The position numbers and the translations under genes were made by a program. From Dehalococcoidia bacterium (lineage in GTDB: Bacteria; Chloroflexota; Dehalococcoidia; Tepidiformales; Tepidiformaceae): a DNA stretch of 57,923 nt. Of this stretch, positions 11,526-18,772 are shown piece after piece. Positions within the stretch are counted from its first letter, which is position 1. Each line of letters begins with the position of its first letter. The notes beneath the pieces were generated by a model. It saw nothing but the letters and a program-made list of their open reading frames with translations, was not told where the DNA came from and did no database searches. The DNA lies in assembly GCA_020847985.1 (NCBI GenBank), contig JADLBC010000042.1, positions 1 through 57,923 of the forward strand. Direction: 5' to 3'.

Positions 11526-12449
11526 ATGGCGGCGACCACGATTGGGGGGCCGGAGATGCACAGCGAGACCGTCGTCGATGAGCGTACCGGGCGGAAATTC
11601 ACCCTGGACGTGCCTTCGGATGTGCGCCCCGGCGAGCCGCTCGTCTTCCTGCTCAGCCTGCACGGCGGCGGGTCCGTCGGGGCGTGGCAACGGCTCTACT
11701 TCCCGGCCTTCGAGTACGCCGACCGTTACCGCCTCGTCATCGCGACCCCGTCGGCGGCCACGAAGGAGCCATCACGCCGCTGGGTGGCCGAAGCCGACGA
11801 CGACCATCTGCGGAACGTGGTCGAGTACGTTTTCGCACGCTTCGGGCGCCAGGACATCGCGGCGTTCTGGCTGGTGGGCCATTCGCAGGGCGGGATGACT
11901 TCGAACAGGCTCCTGGAGCAGCCCTACTGGCAGGAGCGGGTGGATGGCTGGCTCAGCCTCTCGGGCGGGCGCATCGGGCCCATCGAGCTGCCGGCGTCGT
12001 TCTTCGCGCCGGTCCGCAACGTGGCCCAACCCCCCGCGACGGGGAACGGCCCGCGACCCGGCCGCGCGGCGATGGTGGGCTGCGACATCTCGTTCATCTT
12101 CGCCTCAGGCGAGCACGAGATGGTGTCGCTCCCGGAGAGTTCGCCGTGGGCGGAGAAATACGGCGCGGGGCCGCGTGTCCGGCAGCCCGACATCGTGGAC
12201 GAACAGCCCGGCCAGGTCCACGACGCCTCGCGCGAAGGGCGCTCGACGCCGGCGTGGGGCCTTTCGCCACGGCCCGGCACGGCGCGCCTGTGGCTCTATC
12301 CCGGTGCACGCGACGGCCGGGTCATCGCGGACGTGGTACGCCTCGACAAGGGCCACACGGAGGGCCTGGAGCCGCGCATCACGGAGAAGCTGATCCAGCT
12401 GATGGTCTCGGCCCCCGGCGGGAAGGTGTGGGCGCTCACGGGCGGTTAG
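11526..12449 (+). CDS. alpha/beta hydrolase, esterase/depolymerase-like
   Basis: This 307 aa (297 aa from ATG 11556) serine hydrolase lacks a signal peptide. Visible motifs are the oxyanion region LSLHGGGS and the nucleophile elbow GHSQGG. A probable catalytic His sits in DKGHTEGLEP and an acid may lie in GARDGRV. The overall pattern resembles the polyhydroxybutyrate-depolymerase/feruloyl-esterase branch, but no substrate can be assigned. Two starts are plausible: ATG 11526 or ATG 11556, the latter after a G-rich run. It follows the cox terminator and is convergent with the CoA-transferase pair. Confidence 0.8.
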   Translation: MAATTIGGPEMHSETVVDERTGRKFTLDVPSDVRPGEPLVFLLSLHGGGSVGAWQRLYFPAFEYADRYRLVIATPSAATKEPSRRWVAEADDDHLRNVVEYVFARFGRQDIAAFWLVGHSQGGMTSNRLLEQPYWQERVDGWLSLSGGRIGPIELPASFFAPVRNVAQPPATGNGPRPGRAAMVGCDISFIFASGEHEMVSLPESSPWAEKYGAGPRVRQPDIVDEQPGQVHDASREGRSTPAWGLSPRPGTARLWLYPGARDGRVIADVVRLDKGHTEGLEPRITEKLIQLMVSAPGGKVWALTGG

Positions 12450-12471
12450 CAGCTCAGCCCTGATGCAGCCA

Positions 12472-12497
12472 AACGGCGCGAGGTGACTCGCGCCGTT
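12472..12497. terminator. bidirectional terminator hairpin
   Basis: A perfect 11-bp stem with loop GTGA lies between the convergent hydrolase (ends 12449) and CoA-transferase (ends 12529). It can serve both strands; the T-tails are short. Confidence 0.65.
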
Positions 12498-12528
12498 CGA
12501 GCATCCGTGCCGGCCGCGGACCTCGAGG

Positions 12529-13821
12529 CTATTCGAAAGCGCCGTCCGCGAGCAGGTCGATGAACTCCTCCTCGGAAAGGCCCACGATTTCGCGGTAGAC
12601 GCGCTCGTTGTCCTCCCCGAGGCAGGGCGCGGGCTTCGAAGGTCCGCCCGGGGTCTTCGACAGCCGGAACGACGGGCCATCGTAGGAGCGGTGGCCCATG
12701 ACCGGGTGGTCGAGGAAGTGGTAGTGGCCGCGATGGGTCAGCTGCGGGTCCTTCCGCAGGTCCGAGGGCTTTTGGACGATGCCGCAGGCCACGCCAAACG
12801 ACTGGAAGTGCAGGACGAGCTCGTCCGTCGTGAAGCGCCGGATGGGCGGCGCGTCGGAACCTTCGGGTGCTTCGTCCGGGGGCGGGCGAAGGGGGTCATA
12901 CGTGTAGTCGTCGAGCCAGAACTGGAGATGACGGTCGATTTCGCGCTGCTCGTTATGACGCGTCCAGCGGCGCCGCATGCGCTCCAGGTCGCACCACTCC
13001 GGCCGGCCGAGGGCGGCCTTGAGCGCCTCCCAGTGCTTCTCCGTTTCGCAGGCGATGACGACGTAGCGGCCGTCCTGGGCGCGGTAGCAGTTGTGCGGCG
13101 CGGCCTCGAGGTCGTGATTTCCCATGCGCGTCTGATTGTGGCCGTTCACCGTCCAATCGAGGATGGCCGTCCCAAGGCCGTGGACGGCCGCTTCGAACTG
13201 GCTGAAGTCGATGTACTGGCCCTTGCCCGTCCGCCGGCGGTAGTCGAGCGCGGCGATGAGGCCGATGGCGGCGAAATGCGGCACGAGGAAGTCGGTATAA
13301 GCGATGCCGGTGCCGATGGGCGGGTCCTCGGGCCAGCCCGTGAGGTGGTTGATGCCGGACGCGGCCTGGAGGACGTGGCCATAGCCCATGTAGGGGCCCC
13401 ACGGGCCAGTCTGGCCGTAGAGGGGCATGGAGATCATGAGCAGGTCTTCGCGTCCCTTGCTCAGCGTCTCGTAATCGAGCCCGTAGCGCGCCATGATGCC
13501 CGGCGTGTAGGACTCGGTGACGATGTCGCACTTCGCCACCAGGCGGCGGGCGATCTCGGGCCCGCGCGGGTGCTTGAGGTTCACCGTGACGCCGTATTTC
13601 GAGCTATTAAAGTTCGCGTAGTACCCCGAGTTGTCGATGCCCGGGATGCCGTTGACGAAGGGACCCACGCGGCGCAGCGTCTCCGGGTAGGTCGACGATT
13701 CGATGCGAATGACTTCGGCGCCGTGGTCGGCGAGGTACTTCGATACGAGCGGCCCGACGCCCACCCAGGCGAAGTCGGCGACGCGGAGACCGGCGAACGG
13801 CTTCTTCAGTGCTTCGGACAT
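12529..13821 (-). CDS. CaiB/BaiF class III CoA-transferase (catalytic Asp present)
   Basis: A 430 aa family III CoA-transferase, which moves CoA between carboxylic acids through an acyl-Asp intermediate. N-terminal features are GLRVADFAWVGVGP and LADHGAEVIRIE. The catalytic Asp position is occupied in GIAYTDFLVPH, followed by the usual GKGQYIDFSQFEA. An insert of about 20 acidic/Pro-rich residues precedes the final third. The start ATG overlaps the stop of the preceding paralogue by 1 nt (TGATG), so the two are coupled. They probably form a heteromeric enzyme, because the partner lacks the Asp. Substrates are unknown. Confidence 0.9.
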   Translation of the reverse strand: MSEALKKPFAGLRVADFAWVGVGPLVSKYLADHGAEVIRIESSTYPETLRRVGPFVNGIPGIDNSGYYANFNSSKYGVTVNLKHPRGPEIARRLVAKCDIVTESYTPGIMARYGLDYETLSKGREDLLMISMPLYGQTGPWGPYMGYGHVLQAASGINHLTGWPEDPPIGTGIAYTDFLVPHFAAIGLIAALDYRRRTGKGQYIDFSQFEAAVHGLGTAILDWTVNGHNQTRMGNHDLEAAPHNCYRAQDGRYVVIACETEKHWEALKAALGRPEWCDLERMRRRWTRHNEQREIDRHLQFWLDDYTYDPLRPPPDEAPEGSDAPPIRRFTTDELVLHFQSFGVACGIVQKPSDLRKDPQLTHRGHYHFLDHPVMGHRSYDGPSFRLSKTPGGPSKPAPCLGEDNERVYREIVGLSEEEFIDLLADGAFE

Positions 13822-15098
13822 CAGATCACCATCTTCATGCGCAGGCGGCGGAGCTCGGCCGGTTCGAGACCGAGGAGTTCGCCGTAGACGTCTTCGTTAT
13901 GTTCGCCGAGATGCGGGGCGCGGCCGCGCTGCATCCAGGGCGTGGCGCTGAGCTTGAAGGGCGCCCCGGGATAGGTGAACGCCTCGCCGAGGTCCTCGTG
14001 GGTCACGCGCGTGTAGTACTCGCGGGCGGCGAGCTGCTTGCTTTCGGCGATATCGGCGGGGCTGAAGACGGGCGCCCAGCCGGCGTTCCGGGCCTGCGCT
14101 TCGCGCACCAGGTCTTCCTTCAGCCTGGTCCGGCAGAAGGCGATCATCGTCTCCTCGACCTTCGTGCGGTCCTCGACGGAGAGGGGAACGAGGGCGGTGA
14201 GCTTTTCGCGCCATTCGGGGGCATCGAGTCCGTTGGCCTCACCGGTCTCGGCCAGCCAATCGATGATGGCGTTCGCACCGGGACCGATGAGGTGGCCCAC
14301 CTGGAGGGCGGCGACCCAGCCGTCCTTCGTCTGGAACAGGTAGCGCGCGCCGATCTGGCCGTTGTTGATGCGGCGAATACCCGGGCCGAACATGTCGAAC
14401 CCGGAGATGTCCCAGGTCGGTGAGGCGTGATCGAGGGCATTGACCACGGCTTCCTGCATCGAAGCATCGACATGCTGGCCCACACCGCCGTTCACGCCGC
14501 GGGCATAGAGCGCGGTCATCGCGCCGACGCCGGCCTGGATGTTGGCCTGCGTGAGGGCCTGCGGGGCGAGAATGTGGACGGGCCCGCGGTCCGGGTCGCC
14601 GGTGACGGACATGAGCCCGCCCATGGCCGCGCCGACGATATCGGTGGCATGCCATGAGCGGTACGGCCCGGTCTGACCGAAGTTGGTGATGCTGACGACG
14701 ATGATGCCCGGGTTCACGGCGCTGAGCGTGGCATAGTCCAGGCCGAGGCTCTCGGCGGTGGGGGGCATGCAGGTTTCGATGACGATATCGGCGGTGGCGG
14801 CGAGGCGGTGGACCAGTTCGCGGCCGGCGGCGAGCTGGAGCTGGCAGGTGATGGACTTCTTGCCGGCGTTCATCGCCCACCACCAGAGGCTCGTCTCCAT
14901 CCCCTCCTCGCCGCGGAAGAAGGGGCCGCGAGCGCGCGAAGGGTCGCCGGCGCGGGGCGGTTCGATCTTTATGACGTCAGCGCCGAGTTCGCCGAGGAGG
15001 CGGGCACAAAGCTGGCCCTTTTCGTCGGAGAAATCGAGCACGCGATAGCCGGCCAGCGGGCCGGCAGGATGTGGAAGCGGAACGGGCGAAGAGGCCAT
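13821..15098 (-). CDS. CaiB/BaiF class III CoA-transferase-like protein lacking the catalytic Asp
   Basis: This 425 aa paralogue shares the fold: GYRVLDFSDEKGQL, LGELGADVIKIEPP, NFGQTGPY and GQHVDASMQEA. Aligned by eye, the segment that should hold the catalytic Asp (P-x-x-D-x-x-A-G in relatives) reads PQALTQAN, with no Asp. It is therefore likely a structural or binding partner of the downstream, Asp-containing transferase with which it overlaps. Such heteromeric class III transferases are known, for example benzylsuccinate CoA-transferase. It begins 12 nt after hflX, so all three may be cotranscribed. An alignment with solved structures would settle the missing residue. Confidence 0.87.
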   Translation of the reverse strand: MASSPVPLPHPAGPLAGYRVLDFSDEKGQLCARLLGELGADVIKIEPPRAGDPSRARGPFFRGEEGMETSLWWWAMNAGKKSITCQLQLAAGRELVHRLAATADIVIETCMPPTAESLGLDYATLSAVNPGIIVVSITNFGQTGPYRSWHATDIVGAAMGGLMSVTGDPDRGPVHILAPQALTQANIQAGVGAMTALYARGVNGGVGQHVDASMQEAVVNALDHASPTWDISGFDMFGPGIRRINNGQIGARYLFQTKDGWVAALQVGHLIGPGANAIIDWLAETGEANGLDAPEWREKLTALVPLSVEDRTKVEETMIAFCRTRLKEDLVREAQARNAGWAPVFSPADIAESKQLAAREYYTRVTHEDLGEAFTYPGAPFKLSATPWMQRGRAPHLGEHNEDVYGELLGLEPAELRRLRMKMVI

Positions 15099-15110
15099 TA
15101 TCCGGTTGTT

Positions 15111-16343
15111 CTACCCCGTCGGGACGGCGTGTTCAAACGGACCGGGCTCCGGGGAATGCCGCCGGGCGACGACATCAGGCGCCGCGGCGGCCTGTCCGAT
15201 GAGGCCGTCGAGGCCATCGGCGATGCGCTGGCGCAGGTTTTCGAGGCCCCAGCGCTTCTCGGCGGCCACGAGCACGACGTTCGGGGGTGGGAGCCCGGCC
15301 GACACGATCGCGTCGCGCGCCTCGTCGAACGTCTCGACCGCCGCTCCGTCTTCATCGCGCACGAGGTCGACCTTGTTGAGCACGAGCAGGGCCGGCTTCG
15401 TGCCCACGCCCAGCTCGGCCAGCGTGTCCTCGACGGTGCGGGTGTGTTCGAAGGCGTTGGGGTGGGCGATATCGATGACGTGGAGCAGAAGGTCGGCCTC
15501 CTCAAGCTCCTCAAGCGTGGCGCGAAACGACGCCACGAGGTCGTGCGGGAGCTTCTGGATGAAGCCCACGGTGTCCGTCAGGAGGACGGTCTCGCCGGTC
15601 GGGAGGCGGAGGCGGCGGGTCACCGGGTCGAGGGTGGCGAAGAGCTTGTCCTCGGCGAGCACGTCGGCCCCGGAGAGCGCGCGCATGAGCGTCGATTTCC
15701 CGGCGTTGGTGTAGCCCACGAGCGCGACCACGCGCATGTTGTTGCGCTGGCGGTTCTGCCGGTAAAGGGCGCGCTGCGTGCGAACGTCCTCGAGGTCGCG
15801 CTTGATCCGGCTGATGCGCGAACGGATGAGCCGCCGATCCGTCTCGATCTGGGTCTCGCCCGGGCCACGGGTGCCGATGGCGCCTTCCATGCGTTCGAGG
15901 TGAGACCACTGGCCCGCGAGGCGGGGGAGCAGGTACTGCATCTGCGCGAGCGCGACCTGCATGCGGCCCTCACGCGTCTGCGCGCGCGTGGCGAAGATAT
16001 CGAGGATGAGCGCGGTGCGGTCGATGACCTTCGTGCCGAGGGCGCGCTCCAGGTTGCGCTGCTGCGAAGGCGAAAGCTCATCGTCGAAGATGACGACGTT
16101 GGCGCGCAGGCGCTTCGTCTCCTCGACGACCTCCTCGACCTTGCCCTTGCCGATGTAGGTCGCGACGTTCGGGTGTTCGAGGCGCTGGCTGGTGCTGCCC
16201 ACGACCTCGGCGCCGGCCGTGCGTGCCAGTTCCGCGAGCTCGTCGAGGGACTCGCGGGCAGGCAGGAGCGTGCCGTGGATATCGGCGGCGACGAGGAAGG
16301 CGCGGTCGCGCTGGCGTTCGGTGGAGTGCAGGGGCGAAGGCAT
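15111..16343 (-). CDS. hflX: GTPase HflX
   Basis: This 410 aa ribosome-associated GTPase splits or rescues stalled ribosomes, mainly under stress. The N-terminal HflX domain contains TYIGKGKVEEV and FDDELSPSQQRNLE. The linker has the family signature GPGETQIETDRR. The G domain has G1 GYTNAGKST, G2 in FATLDP, G3 DTVGFI and G4 NKVD. ATG 16343 is chosen because the -10-like TACGCT ends 7 nt upstream and the family begins here. The two CoA-transferase genes follow closely on the same strand. Confidence 0.95.
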   Translation of the reverse strand: MPSPLHSTERQRDRAFLVAADIHGTLLPARESLDELAELARTAGAEVVGSTSQRLEHPNVATYIGKGKVEEVVEETKRLRANVVIFDDELSPSQQRNLERALGTKVIDRTALILDIFATRAQTREGRMQVALAQMQYLLPRLAGQWSHLERMEGAIGTRGPGETQIETDRRLIRSRISRIKRDLEDVRTQRALYRQNRQRNNMRVVALVGYTNAGKSTLMRALSGADVLAEDKLFATLDPVTRRLRLPTGETVLLTDTVGFIQKLPHDLVASFRATLEELEEADLLLHVIDIAHPNAFEHTRTVEDTLAELGVGTKPALLVLNKVDLVRDEDGAAVETFDEARDAIVSAGLPPPNVVLVAAEKRWGLENLRQRIADGLDGLIGQAAAAPDVVARRHSPEPGPFEHAVPTG

Positions 16344-16350
16344 CGCCTTC

Positions 16351-16356
16351 AGCGTA
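16351..16356 (-). promoter_or_regulatory. putative -10 element of hflX (leaderless)
   Basis: Minus-strand TACGCT, then 7 nt, then ATG 16343. No Shine-Dalgarno site is visible. Confidence 0.55.
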
Positions 16357-16399
16357 CAGGCTCGGGGGTGCGGGCGCGCGGACGATGGTGCCTTCACCG

Positions 16400-17050
16400 C
16401 TAGACGAACGGCCCCGGGAAGAGGATCACGGCGAGCGCACCGGCCGCGAGGTATGGCCCGTAGCTGAAGTACGCCTTGCGGCGGCCCGTGAGCATGAGGA
16501 AGGCCGAGGGCACGGCCGCGAGCACCACGCCGAAAACAATCGCGGGGAGGAACGCGGGCCAGCCCGTGAGCAACCCGATGAGCACGGCCAGCTTCACATC
16601 GCCGAGGCCGAGGGCGTTCCCCAGCAGGACACCGAGCGCGAACACGAGCCCCGCCCCGGCCACCGCTATGCCGCCCCCGAGCAGGATCGATGCCACATCG
16701 CGGTCCGGCCAGGCCCAGCACAAGGCGAGCGCCGCCGCCATCGCCGGGTACGAGAGACGATTCGGGATGATGCGGCGTTCGAAGTCGGTGCTGGCGAGCA
16801 CGCAGAGGATGGCCCCGAACGCGGCCGTCAGCAGCGCCGGGCCGGTGTCGTAGTGGCCGGGGCGAAGGGCGATGGCCGCCACCAGCGCGCAGGCGATCCC
16901 GAGGCCGGAGCGAATAACGAGCGCGCGCCGCCCGGTGGCCGCCGCCGCCCGGTATTCGGGCTGACGGTAGAGGAGGTGCTGCCGGGTGCCGGCCAGCCAG
17001 CCAGCGCCGAAGCCGCCGAGCGTGCCGGCGCTCGCGAGAAGGAGTTCCAT
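16400..17050 (-). CDS. A24-type prepilin peptidase-like protein, catalytic domain only
   Basis: This 216 aa membrane aspartyl protease has about six helices. Both A24 catalytic Asp are visible: the first in STDFERRIIPN, the second in the GxGD motif GLGDVKL. It lacks the N-terminal Cys-rich methyltransferase domain of full-length PilD, so it resembles the short CpaA/TadV form. It would clip the leader of type IV pilin-like or tad pilin precursors. No pilin or secretion gene is nearby, and hflX follows after 56 nt. The first hydrophobic segment carries the family Gly-rich start. Confidence 0.85.
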   Translation of the reverse strand: MELLLASAGTLGGFGAGWLAGTRQHLLYRQPEYRAAAATGRRALVIRSGLGIACALVAAIALRPGHYDTGPALLTAAFGAILCVLASTDFERRIIPNRLSYPAMAAALALCWAWPDRDVASILLGGGIAVAGAGLVFALGVLLGNALGLGDVKLAVLIGLLTGWPAFLPAIVFGVVLAAVPSAFLMLTGRRKAYFSYGPYLAAGALAVILFPGPFV

Positions 17051-17116
17051 GCTGTGAATGTCGGCTCGTGAGGGTTACAGGCGCATCGGGGCCTGCCCCC
17101 AGCCATGCCGGGCGGA

Positions 17117-17122
17117 TACACT
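17117..17122 (+). promoter_or_regulatory. putative -10 element of the M20 peptidase gene
   Basis: TACACT is followed by 8 nt and then GTG 17131, predicting a leaderless or nearly leaderless mRNA. Confidence 0.5.
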
Positions 17123-17130
17123 CCGCGTCC

Positions 17131-18438
17131 GTGGGAGGGCGCGTGAACGACAGCATCGATTGGGATGGGGCAGCCCGGGAAGCCACGGAACTACTGGCCG
17201 AGTACCTGCGCATCGACACCTCGAACCCGCCCGGGAACGAAGCGATCGCGGTCGACTTCCTCGCGCGCATCCTGGCGAAGGAGGGCGTGGCGTTCGAAGT
17301 GGCGGAGTCCGCGCCCGGCCGTTCGAACCTGATCGCGCGTCTCGGGCCTACCGAACGGGTGGTGACGCTGCTGAACCACACCGACGTGGTGCCGGTGGAG
17401 CGGCAGTACTGGGACATGGACCCGTTCGGCGGCGAAGTGCGCGACGGGTTCCTCTATGGCCGGGGCACGCTCGACATGAAGAGCATGGGCATCATCGAGT
17501 TGATGACGCTCGTGCTCCTGAAGCGGCAGCGCGTGCCGTTGCGGCGCGGGCTCGCGTTCCTCGCGGCGGCGGACGAGGAGGCCGGGAGCGATTTCGGCGT
17601 GTCGTGGCTGGCCGAGCACCGCCCCGACTGGCTGACGAGCGACCTCGTGATCAACGAAGGGGCGTACGGCCTTTCGCAGAAGGACGGCGCGGGCTACGTC
17701 TTCCAGGTGGCCGTCAGCGAAAAGTCTCCCGTCTGGGTCGAACTGACCGTGACGGGCCGCCCGGGCCACGGTTCGGTGCCGCACCCGGACAACTGCGCTG
17801 AGCATCTCGTGCGGGCGCTGACGCGGGTGGCGAATTGGAACCAGGAGCTGCGGATGACCCCGCTCATGCGCGCGCACCTGGACGCGATGACGAAGGCGGG
17901 TTTCGCCCCGGCCATGGACGACACCGGGGCGCTGCGTGCCGCGGGACGGGCGCCGGGACTGCGGGCGCGCCTCGGGAATTCGATTTCGCTCACGACGGTC
18001 GAGACGGGCATCAAGGTGAACGTCATCCCGGCGGTGGCACGGGCCACGCTCGACTGCCGGCTCCTCCCGGATGTGCGGCCGGAGGCGTTCCTCGCGGAAT
18101 TGAAGGCTGTGATCGACGACGATCGGGTGAGCGTGCGGGTGCTGAACCGGCTGTACGAAGGGGCCGGGTCGCCGTTCGATGGCGAGTTCGTGCGCGTCGT
18201 GCGCGAGGTGATCACGGAGCTCGTGGAGGGCGCCCACCTCGCCCCCGAGCTGACGACGGGCTTCACCGATTCGCGCATCTACCGGCTGCGGGGAGTGCCC
18301 GCATACGGCTTCATGCCCTGCCTGGTGGACCCGGAAGACCTCGCCGGGATCCACGGCCACAACGAGCGCATCAGCCTTGAGAACCTGCGTCTCGGGATGC
18401 AGGTCCTGTACGAAGTCGTGCGGCGGCTCTGCGCGTAG
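17131..18438 (+). CDS. M20/M25/M40 family metallopeptidase
   Basis: A 435 aa zinc-dependent amide hydrolase of the ArgE/DapE/CPG2 superfamily, acting in the cytoplasm. Metal and catalytic motifs are in order: NHTDVVP (His and catalytic Asp), GRGTLDMKSM (bridging Asp), ADEEAGS (general-base Glu and ligand Glu), and a late His in HGHNER. A lid/dimerisation domain lies near residues 190-310, with VTGRPGHGSVPH. Start is GTG 17131 if leaderless after TACACT; GTG 17143 is also possible. It ends 3 nt from the stop of the opposite-strand gene. The exact substrate, peptide or N-acyl amino acid, is not determinable. Confidence 0.88.
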   Translation: MGGRVNDSIDWDGAAREATELLAEYLRIDTSNPPGNEAIAVDFLARILAKEGVAFEVAESAPGRSNLIARLGPTERVVTLLNHTDVVPVERQYWDMDPFGGEVRDGFLYGRGTLDMKSMGIIELMTLVLLKRQRVPLRRGLAFLAAADEEAGSDFGVSWLAEHRPDWLTSDLVINEGAYGLSQKDGAGYVFQVAVSEKSPVWVELTVTGRPGHGSVPHPDNCAEHLVRALTRVANWNQELRMTPLMRAHLDAMTKAGFAPAMDDTGALRAAGRAPGLRARLGNSISLTTVETGIKVNVIPAVARATLDCRLLPDVRPEAFLAELKAVIDDDRVSVRVLNRLYEGAGSPFDGEFVRVVREVITELVEGAHLAPELTTGFTDSRIYRLRGVPAYGFMPCLVDPEDLAGIHGHNERISLENLRLGMQVLYEVVRRLCA

Positions 18439-18440
18439 GG

Positions 18441-18770
18441 TCAGGGGGCGGCGGCGAGTGCGTCCAGCTCGGCGGTCAGCGCATCGAGTTGCGCGCCGGT
18501 GAGCTCGGCGGCGGGGTCGCTGGCGAGAGCGGCGTACCACCGTTGGGCGAGTTCGCGCACACGGGCGTCGGCGCCGCCCGCCGTCCCCGGAGGCGCCCGC
18601 CGGACGAGCGGCGAAAGCGGCCGGCCGAGGTCGTCAAGGGTTTTCTCTTCGCGGAGGATGGCGATGGCGTCGCGGACGTGCGCGGGGGTGACATCGGCCA
18701 CACCGAGATAGTTCGCGACGGCCGACGCGGTTGTGAGGATATCGAGGAAGCGGATGGCGCCGGGCTGCAC
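18441..18770 (-). CDS. hypothetical protein coupled to the acyltransferase fusion
   Basis: I do not recognise this 109 aa protein. It appears all-helical: an N-terminal segment (RFLDILTTASAVANYLGVADV), a middle region rich in charged residues and a C-terminal helix of Leu/Ala/Asp repeats. No signal peptide or metal motif is visible. The GTG start lies only 2 nt after the stop of the large fusion gene upstream, so it is almost surely cotranscribed and coupled with it. A role as an accessory of that lipid-synthesis protein is possible but unproven. Confidence 0.65.
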   Translation of the reverse strand: MQPGAIRFLDILTTASAVANYLGVADVTPAHVRDAIAILREEKTLDDLGRPLSPLVRRAPPGTAGGADARVRELAQRWYAALASDPAAELTGAQLDALTAELDALAAAP

Positions 18771-18772
18771 GC

